A DNA stretch of 5,635 nucleotides from an uncultured Sutterella sp. (GTDB taxonomy: Bacteria; Pseudomonadota; Gammaproteobacteria; Burkholderiales; Burkholderiaceae_F): assembly GCA_905192805.1 (NCBI GenBank), contig CAJJMF010000165.1, positions 1 through 5,635 on the forward strand, given 5' to 3'. A model generated the notes under the pieces. The model saw only the letters and a program-made list of their open reading frames with translations. It did no database searches and was not told the DNA's origin. The position numbers and the translations under genes are program-made. Shown one piece after another: positions 1 through 5,137 of this stretch (position 1 is its first letter; the number at the start of each line of letters is the position of its first letter).

Positions 1-140
1 TTGTGAATACCGTCTCTCGTGTGAGAGAGTCTCACGCGCCGTGCTGAATCGGTCGACTAAATAAAGTAAAATTAAAGAGCTCTTTTAGATAAACTTAAAA
101 TGAATGCGCCCATAGTGAGCCGTTCAACACACTCCCACTC
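1..140. other. Leader region upstream of the LysR gene, no supportable gene
   Basis: No convincing gene lies here. One + strand frame is open from the window edge to a TAA at 62-64, but about 20 codons are too few to call the tail of an upstream gene. A - strand GTG at 33-35 opens a frame running off the left edge, also without support. Positions 14-35 hold two mutually exclusive short inverted repeats (CTCTC/GAGAG and GTGAGA/TCTCAC). From about 57 to 104 the sequence is strongly AT-rich, which fits a promoter for the LysR gene. Confidence 0.5.
44..85 (+). promoter_or_regulatory. Possible LysR-gene promoter with overlapping palindromic operator
   Basis: A -10-like TAAAAT at 67-72 (five of six consensus bases) lies 17 bp after a weak -35-like CTGAAT at 44-49. 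Transcription would then start near 79, inside the perfect 12-bp palindrome AAAGAGCTCTTT at 74-85. A palindrome over a start site would suit autorepression, which is common among LysR-type regulators, but it is not a T-N11-A box, so another factor could bind it. The palindrome is seen directly; the promoter assignment is inference and the -35 match is poor. Confidence 0.3.
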
Positions 141-1106
141 ATGAAAACCGAACCACTCAACCTCTATGCGATCGATGTGTTTTGTCGTGTCGCGGAAAAG
201 AAATCCTTGAGTCAAGCGGCCAAAACGCTTGGCATCACGCCCTCGGCCGTCTCGCAGACCCTTGCCAAACTCGAAGCCGATTTGGGCGTCGCGCTTTTTG
301 AGCGCAGTGCACGACCCATAACGCTCACCCCCGAAGGCAAAATCTTGCGTGAGCACGGTTTAGGGCTTCTGGGGGACGCTGAAGCGCTTCGTAAGCGACT
401 CACCTCGCACACGCTCGCCAGCATGCATTTGCGTCTGGGGCTAAGTGAATCGGTGAGTGCGACGATTTCGCCGTGGGTGATTCGGGCGCTCTCCGAGAAA
501 GTTCAAACGCTCTCCTCGCGCACACTCTTGACGAAGCCGCTTTTCGACGCGTTGCGCGACGATGAACTCGATGTGGCGATTCTGCCCGATGGACGACTCA
601 CTGAAGACCGTTGGGAGCGTCGAGCGCTCTACGAAGAGCGATTTTTACTCATTCGCGGGCAGGGCATTGCGCCCATTGAACGCTGGGAGGATTGGGACGC
701 GCTTCGCGAGCATCCGTTCATTTGCTACGATCGCGCCGAGAGCTCAGACCAAATTGAGATGGAGCGGATTTTGCGTCGTTTTAATGGGCAACCCAAGGTG
801 CGAATTCCGGTGGCATCGAGCTATGCGCTCGTGGGACTCGTGGCCGAATTGGATGCCTGGAGTGTGGTGCCTGCGACCAACATTTGGTGCGGTCGTCAAT
901 TTGCCCGTGCCGTGACGATTCAACCGTTGCCAGGGAACGTTTCCCACGTGCGCACCATGTGGGCCTTAAGTGATGCAGCGCACTTTAGCCAAACGACCCA
1001 ATGGGTGGCGGACGTCGTGAACGATGTGATGACAAAACACATGCTTCCCGAACTCGCACGCGTCTCGCCGCTTTTAAGCACGTCGGTGCGGCTTTTGCAC
1101 GGTTAA
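141..1106 (+). CDS. LysR-family transcriptional regulator
   Basis: This 321-residue protein has the usual LysR length and layout. Residues 7-66 form the N-terminal winged helix-turn-helix: a scaffold helix around AIDVFCRVAEKKSLSQAAKTL, the recognition helix TPSAVSQTLAKLEADLG (33-49), and the wing LFERSARPITLTPEGK (52-67). A linker helix follows at about 68-92. Residues 95-300 resemble the two-lobed periplasmic-binding-like effector domain, with the family-typical stretch DELDVAILPDG (141-151) and a late hydrophobic/Pro segment WSVVPA (240-245). It should be a cytoplasmic DNA-binding protein, probably tetrameric and effector-responsive; the effector cannot be read from sequence. ATG 141 is the only start that keeps the full DNA-binding domain: the frame is closed by TAA at 96-98 and has no other start in between. 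No Shine-Dalgarno sequence precedes it, so initiation may be weak or leaderless-like. It converges on the autotransporter, a possible but unproven target. Confidence 0.93.
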   Translation: MKTEPLNLYAIDVFCRVAEKKSLSQAAKTLGITPSAVSQTLAKLEADLGVALFERSARPITLTPEGKILREHGLGLLGDAEALRKRLTSHTLASMHLRLGLSESVSATISPWVIRALSEKVQTLSSRTLLTKPLFDALRDDELDVAILPDGRLTEDRWERRALYEERFLLIRGQGIAPIERWEDWDALREHPFICYDRAESSDQIEMERILRRFNGQPKVRIPVASSYALVGLVAELDAWSVVPATNIWCGRQFARAVTIQPLPGNVSHVRTMWALSDAAHFSQTTQWVADVVNDVMTKHMLPELARVSPLLSTSVRLLHG

Positions 1107-1115
1107 TGGGAAAAG

Positions 1116-1155
1116 AACGCGTCCAAGCAGGATGACCGTCCCACTTGAACGCGTT
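1116..1155 (-). terminator. Strong hairpin terminator of autotransporter 1
   Basis: Read as - strand RNA, the two 17-nt arms (1155-1139 and 1132-1116) pair at every position, with three G-U wobbles, around a hexaloop CGGUCA. The stem is followed directly by CUUUUCCC, a short U-tract. Read as + strand RNA the same DNA has three internal mismatches and no U-tract. The hairpin begins 24 nt after the autotransporter stop codon and sits between two convergent genes. It is therefore best assigned to the autotransporter, although it could partly impede LysR read-through. Confidence 0.8.
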
Positions 1156-1179
1156 TCACTCACCACTGACAGAGGTGAA

Positions 1180-4100
1180 TTAGAAGGGAATCCGTAGGCC
1201 AGCGTTCACTTGCCAGTTTTCTTGGAAGGCGCTCCCAGTGGAGCGCTCCACGTCCACGTGCCAAGTGCTTGCTTTCCCGAGCATGCCCTCGATACCGAAC
1301 CCATAGACCCAACGGTGGTCTTTAAAGTTGGTTCGGTAGGTGTTGTGCCCATTAAAGACAATGTCGGTATCGGCTAACCATTCTTTTTCCCAGAAAAGTT
1401 TCCCGTAGAGGGTCCAGGGTTTTCCGCTGGATGTGGTAAAGCGTCCCTCCACCGTGCTGCCCAACATCGTAAGAAGGCTATCGTAGCCACGGGTGTCCCC
1501 CGTAAGGCCCGAACTACTGACCGCGCGAGTTGACCCAAAGCGGGTATAGCCCACCAGGGCCATCGGTTCGAGAACGACCGTTTGGGTGAGGGGGATTTGT
1601 CGCCCCACGTTCCACGTGAGTCCCCAGTAGGTGTTGTCAATGTCTCGCGCTTTCACACTCATCCCACGGGTGTCGTGCGTGTCAAACTTCGATTCGACGC
1701 GACCCACGCGCAGTACCAGATCGCTAAACGTGCGGTTTTCACTCAAATACGTCCAATAGAGCCCGCCCTCGAGCCCCGTGCCTTTCACAAAGGCCGGAGC
1801 CGGGTGTTGGGTATCAAAGCGACTGTAGGCGAGGTAGCCACCCACGAGACTCTTTTCCCCGACACGGGTATCAACGCCCACTTTGGCGTGGGCGAAATTC
1901 ACGTCCCACGCATCCTGCGTGAGCGTGGGTTTCACTCGCCACTCGGTGCCACTTAACTTCACCCAGGGCGTCGCTTTGTTGTCTAAAGGTTTAAACGTAT
2001 GAATGTCACCCAAACGTTCCCGTAAGGTTTCTAATGGCATCATCGCCGCTAAATACTGTACCGACGCCGTACTCACCACGCCCTTAGCCGTATCCGTAAA
2101 GTCGGGGAGGGGGTCAGGTTGTGGTTCGGGTGTGGGTTCAGGATCGGGATCCGGTGTCGGTTCGGGTTCCGGTGCGACGCGTCGTGGCGCCAAATACCAG
2201 TTGTTGGGGTTCGTGTCGGCGGCGATATCGGTCACGATCGTCGGCGCTGTGGCTTCGGCGTCGTTGGTGCCTTCCTCAGTGGTGGATTCCACGGCCGCCG
2301 CACGGGCTACTCGACGACGGGCGTTGGGGGAGGGCGTTGTGTCCGCAGTCGAATCCGCCGCGGGGTCGGCGTGATCCGAGGCATGCTCCGAGGCATTGTC
2401 GGACGTGTGCTCCGCGCTCTCGTCGGTTGTCGCGCCCGTGAGCGTTGCATACATCGCCTTGGCGTCGTTCGTTTTCACGACGTAGTACTTTAATTCACCG
2501 ACTTCGACCGGGGGGGTGGCTTCTTTGAAGGTTGCCTTAAACGCGTCACTTGTTTCCCCGCCCACGGGTTCCACGACTTTGATCGGGACACCGGTCGCGA
2601 TGGCACCGGGTTGGTTATGAACAAGAAGCGTATGGTTCCCAGTACTTGCCTCTTCGATCACGAGAATTTGCCCGAGGTTTGTTTCGGTATTGACATCCAA
2701 GACAATCGTCCCGCCCTTGCCCTGAAGGGCTCGAGTGTAGAGGAACGCCTGACCGAGTGTGTCGCTCCCATCCGCGCCTTGGGCACTACGAAGGTCCACG
2801 AGACCCTGCTTTTGAAGGGTTAACGTGTTGACATGGGATGTCGGCCCAATCGCTTGCCACTGCGCTGCGTTTTCGAGCGTTATATCGATCACGCCGCCCG
2901 TGGCTTGATCAGGTTGCATGGACATGTGGGCGATCTGGTTATTTTGGATCAGATGAATATCCACTTTACCGCCGTTATCGGCATAGCCCAACCCTGTTAA
3001 TTCGGTGGCTTGCGTTGGATGCACGTTAATGAGCGCATTGGTGCCAAGACTTGCCATCAAGGCGCCGTCCGGCATCATCAGCGTGCCTCCGCCCGTAAAG
3101 TCAATGGTTGCACTTTGGGCATTGTCTTCCGCCGAAGCAAAGAGGAGGGCAGAACTGCTTCCCGCACTCTCAATCGCGCTCGTGACGGTCCACCCGAGGG
3201 CGACCTTGGTAGACCTCCCGTTGCCCGAAGCGGTGGCCCTCACCCCTTGGTGTAAGAGCTTAGTTGTGATAGTCACATCTTTTAATTGAGCATCAATACT
3301 GCCGCCAGCACTACTACTAAACTCCGCCATCGTGGCACCCACGGGGGAGGTGGACTTAAACGTTAAGGCCTCGCTCACGATGACGTTTTGCTGACTGTTG
3401 GGTTCCGTAGCAAAGAAGTAGAGCCCAGTGGGAGCGCCCGCTTCCATTTTAAAGTGCATCTCGGCACGGTTTAGTTGTGTCGTGGTTTCAACGCCTGCTT
3501 TGTTGGTCAACGCTATCCCATAAGCGGAACTCGCGTTCGGGGCATCGACGTTGATCACGAGTTCGTTAAAGGTATTGTCGAAATGTTGGACGTAGGAACT
3601 ACCCGCGGCGAGCGAACCGTAAACACCGTAGTACCCTCCCGAGGCTTCTCCCGTAGGATCTTCCCAGAAGCTAAGGTCGGTTTTGCCAGCCATCGCTAAA
3701 CGGGTATTGCCGTAGAGATAGAAGCCTACCCCATAGGTTTGATCAGCGGTTGTATTGTTGGTTTCAATCGTGACGCGATACGTGGAGCCTTCCGCGTTAG
3801 AGAGAACCAGTTTACCCACTTCGCTCGGTTCGCTCACGTTATTCCAGCTCGCCAGACGGGAACCGTAGACCCAGCCCGGGGCGCCTTTTTGAGCTTGAAG
3901 GTAAAACGTTGCATTGTTTTCGAAGTGGTATTTCACATCGTTGGTGGTCAAATTTTTCCCTTCGACGTTTAACCCATAGGCGGAATTGACTTCGGTCGTA
4001 ATCATTTTCACATCGACCCTGTCTTTGGCCGTGAATTGCGTGACCCCACCAAAGAAGTTTTGTCCTCGAATCCCCTGAGGGTAGGTTTTGTAGCTGACTT

Positions 4101-4833
4101 TAGGCGACGTGCTGTAAAAGAGAATGTCAACGGGCTTTAAGGTGGTAACCTGGAAGACGACGTCGCGAGCGGGCGCATCGAGCACAATGGCCCCATGGCC
4201 TCCCCCCGTATCCACATTCTTAAACGACTGAATGTCAATGTCTAAAGCGGTGTCCACTTGGATGTGGGAGCCATCCGGACGTGGGGTGGCCTCGTAAAAA
4301 TTGATCCCTTTGTTGTTGAGTGCACGGTTACTGTCATCAGGACGCTCGACAATGTGGAGTGTTCCCCCTGTGATGGTCCAGCTCCCTGGATCCGCATCAT
4401 CGGCATCGGCCGAAATGTATAGAGCCGCTGAATCATCGGATGCCGTCACTTCCGAATTGGCGTTATAGCCATGGTAGCCCACGACCCAGTCGCCAGGGAA
4501 ATCCGTTCGGTGTTCGGTGTTGATAGTCAGGGCAAGCCAATTGTTGTTGACCGCAAAGGGTTCTGCATAACGATCGACGTACTCGTAGGTGAAAGCAAAA
4601 CTGGGGGCGCTTAAGGCAAGGAGAGTAGCACTCGTGAGGAGCGACAGCGCAAAGCGCTTTAAGGAGGAGCAAGACCGTTGAGAGGCGATAAGACGTTCGC
4701 GTATGGGTGGCGGGGTATCCAAGCAGCGGGACGCGAGTTTGTGCCCATTTGACAGTGAAAAATGATTCGTTCGATGACAACGTGACGCGGGACGTCGGGA
4801 GTTGCCAAGCTTGGTCTGTTGGTCAGTACACAT
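1180..4833 (-). CDS. Type Va autotransporter, large surface passenger
   Basis: This 1217-residue protein has all parts of a monomeric autotransporter. Residues 1-80 are an extended signal region with a hydrophobic core at 61-77 and likely cleavage after SFA (80/81). Residues 81 to about 800 are a Gly/Thr/Ser/Asn-rich, beta-strand-rich passenger with repeats such as SAYGLNV, QTYGVGF, YYGVYGS and SAYGIAL, fitting a beta-helix. A low-complexity insertion spans 801-875, NNWYLAP (877-883) looks like the last passenger strand, and 888-908 is a Pro/Glu/Asp linker. The pore helix ends in RERLGDIH (938-945). About 945-1217 is the barrel (PF03797-like), ending in a terminal Phe after NAGLRIP. The mature part has no cysteine, as is common for secreted passengers. 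No GDSGS protease motif or RGD is present, so adhesion or aggregation is a guess and the ligand is unknown. ATG 4833 is chosen because AGGTG lies 5 nt upstream. It appears to be monocistronic, with its own promoter and terminator. Confidence 0.93.
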   Translation of the reverse strand: MCTDQQTKLGNSRRPASRCHRTNHFSLSNGHKLASRCLDTPPPIRERLIASQRSCSSLKRFALSLLTSATLLALSAPSFAFTYEYVDRYAEPFAVNNNWLALTINTEHRTDFPGDWVVGYHGYNANSEVTASDDSAALYISADADDADPGSWTITGGTLHIVERPDDSNRALNNKGINFYEATPRPDGSHIQVDTALDIDIQSFKNVDTGGGHGAIVLDAPARDVVFQVTTLKPVDILFYSTSPKVSYKTYPQGIRGQNFFGGVTQFTAKDRVDVKMITTEVNSAYGLNVEGKNLTTNDVKYHFENNATFYLQAQKGAPGWVYGSRLASWNNVSEPSEVGKLVLSNAEGSTYRVTIETNNTTADQTYGVGFYLYGNTRLAMAGKTDLSFWEDPTGEASGGYYGVYGSLAAGSSYVQHFDNTFNELVINVDAPNASSAYGIALTNKAGVETTTQLNRAEMHFKMEAGAPTGLYFFATEPNSQQNVIVSEALTFKSTSPVGATMAEFSSSAGGSIDAQLKDVTITTKLLHQGVRATASGNGRSTKVALGWTVTSAIESAGSSSALLFASAEDNAQSATIDFTGGGTLMMPDGALMASLGTNALINVHPTQATELTGLGYADNGGKVDIHLIQNNQIAHMSMQPDQATGGVIDITLENAAQWQAIGPTSHVNTLTLQKQGLVDLRSAQGADGSDTLGQAFLYTRALQGKGGTIVLDVNTETNLGQILVIEEASTGNHTLLVHNQPGAIATGVPIKVVEPVGGETSDAFKATFKEATPPVEVGELKYYVVKTNDAKAMYATLTGATTDESAEHTSDNASEHASDHADPAADSTADTTPSPNARRRVARAAAVESTTEEGTNDAEATAPTIVTDIAADTNPNNWYLAPRRVAPEPEPTPDPDPEPTPEPQPDPLPDFTDTAKGVVSTASVQYLAAMMPLETLRERLGDIHTFKPLDNKATPWVKLSGTEWRVKPTLTQDAWDVNFAHAKVGVDTRVGEKSLVGGYLAYSRFDTQHPAPAFVKGTGLEGGLYWTYLSENRTFSDLVLRVGRVESKFDTHDTRGMSVKARDIDNTYWGLTWNVGRQIPLTQTVVLEPMALVGYTRFGSTRAVSSSGLTGDTRGYDSLLTMLGSTVEGRFTTSSGKPWTLYGKLFWEKEWLADTDIVFNGHNTYRTNFKDHRWVYGFGIEGMLGKASTWHVDVERSTGSAFQENWQVNAGLRIPF
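2110..2172 (-). repeat. Pro-Glu/Asp-Pro repeat coding for the passenger-barrel linker
   Basis: Residues 888-908 of autotransporter 1 alternate proline with Glu, Asp, Thr or Gln (PEP, TPDPDP, TPEPQP). The DNA is a run of imperfect 6-bp units resembling GGTTCG on the + strand. Such rigid acidic linkers commonly join the passenger to the pore helix in this family. Short-unit repeats like this can change copy number by slippage; because the unit is a multiple of three, that would alter linker length without shifting the frame. Confidence 0.8.
2365..2412 (-). repeat. 24-bp tandem repeat coding for EHxSDxAx in autotransporter 1
   Basis: Two adjacent 24-bp units encode EHTSDNAS (residues 808-815) and EHASDHAD (816-823). 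They lie in the low-complexity Ala/Asp/Thr/Ser insertion between the passenger and its final NWYL strand. The periodic His and acidic residues could bind metal, but that is only a suggestion. The match between units is good in protein and weaker in DNA. Confidence 0.6.
4594..4833 (-). other. Extended N-terminal signal region of autotransporter 1
   Basis: The first 80 codons form a signal region of about three times normal length. Residues 1-58 are polar and basic, with RR at 13-14 and further Arg/His, and do not resemble the known ESPR consensus. A conventional signal peptide follows: basic LKR (58-60), hydrophobic core FALSLLTSATLLALSAP, and SFA before the mature FTYEY. All four cysteines of the protein (2, 19, 37, 55) fall here. 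There is no in-frame ATG between residue 1 and the hydrophobic core, and the only good ribosome binding site precedes residue 1, so the long form is preferred. A start at a non-ATG codon further in cannot be excluded. Confidence 0.65.
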
Positions 4834-4838
4834 AGCAA

Positions 4839-4843
4839 CACCT
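4839..4843 (-). promoter_or_regulatory. Ribosome binding site of autotransporter 1
   Basis: On the - strand the sequence reads AGGTG, then TTGCT, then ATG at 4833. Five nucleotides is a workable spacing for this partial Shine-Dalgarno sequence. It is the evidence for starting the protein at 4833 and not at the signal-peptide core 57 codons later. Confidence 0.65.
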
Positions 4844-4862
4844 GTGAGACAAGGTAAATAAT

Positions 4863-4891
4863 TTAATAAATAAATATTGATTTAAAATCAA
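4863..4891 (-). promoter_or_regulatory. Candidate sigma70 promoter of autotransporter 1
   Basis: On the - strand TTGATT (4891-4886) and TATTAA (4868-4863) are separated by exactly 17 bp and match the -35 and -10 consensus at four positions each. Transcription would start near 4856, giving a leader of about 23 nt that still includes the AGGTG ribosome binding site. The -35 box is one arm of the dyad TTGATT-TAA-AATCAA. The surrounding DNA is so AT-rich that chance matches are likely; TATAAT at 4958-4963 is an alternative. Confidence 0.4.
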
Positions 4892-4901
4892 CTTAAAGTT
4901 G
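4877..4901. promoter_or_regulatory. Two overlapping dyads, possible operator (one a T-N11-A box)
   Basis: On the + strand, TTGATTTAAAATCAA (4877-4891) is a 6-bp inverted repeat with a 3-bp centre. CAACTTAAAGTTG (4889-4901) is a second 6-bp inverted repeat with a 1-bp centre, sharing three bases with the first. The first has the T-N11-A spacing (T4878, A4890) expected of LysR-family boxes. Both sit at and just upstream of the proposed -35 box, where a regulator could act. Binding by the LysR protein encoded here is inference only. Confidence 0.4.
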
Positions 4902-5085
4902 CTGTTACAGAGGGTTGTCGCTATATTTTGGGGTAAATAAGCAATGGTAACAGTTTAATTATAAGTCAGTATACTAATAAATAAAAGAAAAAATAGTATT
5001 AATAAAAAAGTGATACACGTAGTGATACGGAATTTCAGTCTTAGAGAGGATTGTCGCGTATGGACAACACCCAAGTGAGTGAGTA

Positions 5086-5121
5086 GAGGGCATTCGTGTT
5101 GCCGATCAAGCGAATGCCCTC
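5086..5121 (-). terminator. Hairpin after autotransporter 2, probable terminator
   Basis: The perfect 11-bp inverted repeat GAGGGCATTCG/CGAATGCCCTC encloses a 14-nt loop and starts 16 nt after the stop codon of autotransporter 2. Its position matches that of the terminator after autotransporter 1. It lacks a U-tract: the - strand continues UACUCACUCAC. It may therefore end transcription inefficiently, depend on Rho, or act as a 3' RNA stabiliser. A competing 6-bp stem (CGAATG/CATTCG, 5111-5126) shares one arm. Confidence 0.55.
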
Positions 5122-5137
5122 ATTCGTCGGTTGAGGG

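Larger units (their letters stand above)
4834..5137. other. AT-rich intergenic region between the two autotransporter genes
   Basis: I find no gene in these 304 bp. Most of 4854-5040 is extremely AT-rich, unlike the flanking coding DNA. It contains the proposed promoter and overlapping dyads of autotransporter 1 (4863-4901), a perfect -10-like TATAAT on the - strand (4958-4963, without a good -35), and an 8-bp palindrome AGTATACT (4968-4975). It also contains two direct repeats of AGTGATAC 12 bp apart (5009-5016, 5021-5028), a 13-bp near-repeat AGAGGRTTGTCGC at 4909-4921 and 5045-5057, and the hairpin at 5086-5121. This arrangement reads as regulatory DNA. Confidence 0.7.

Noticed and set aside
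14..35. Short inverted repeats CTCTC/GAGAG and GTGAGA/TCTCAC considered as a terminator of an upstream gene
   Set aside because: The stems are 5-6 bp, compete with each other and are not followed by a T-run. They could be regulatory, but the evidence is too thin to annotate.
1..64. Possible 3' tail of an upstream + strand gene, or 5' end of a divergent - strand gene
   Set aside because: Only about 20 and 11 codons are visible and neither shows a family motif or a ribosome binding site, so no call is justified.
72..424. Two - strand open frames of 94 and 70 codons opposite the start of the LysR gene
   Set aside because: They overlap the LysR DNA-binding domain, which is unmistakable on the + strand. 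The products are low in recognisable structure and have no ribosome binding site.
1582..1956. 124-codon + strand open frame opposite the autotransporter barrel
   Set aside because: It is a shadow of the barrel coding frame, where homology to gene 2 and the conserved barrel motifs fix the - strand as coding.
2003..2493. Several + strand open frames of 106-124 codons opposite the autotransporter linker and insertion
   Set aside because: They mirror the Pro/Glu/Asp and Ala/Asp repeats, giving artificial Gly/Ser/Arg-rich proteins. None has a ribosome binding site or a recognisable domain, and the - strand frame is clearly the coding one.
81..4833. Search of the autotransporter passenger for a protease, esterase or integrin-binding motif
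   Set aside because: No GDSGS serine protease motif and no RGD were found on reading the whole protein, so no enzymatic or receptor-binding function is assigned.
4463..4841. Alternative - strand frames of 105 and 60 codons overlapping the signal region of the autotransporter
   Set aside because: They are out of frame with the signal peptide and passenger. The AGGTG site is positioned for ATG 4833, and the alternative ATG at 4841 overlaps that site.
4996..5028. T-run on the - strand after GTATCACTACGTGTATCAC considered as an intrinsic terminator
   Set aside because: The sequence before the T-run can form only a 3-bp stem (CAC/GTG); the repeats there are direct, not inverted.
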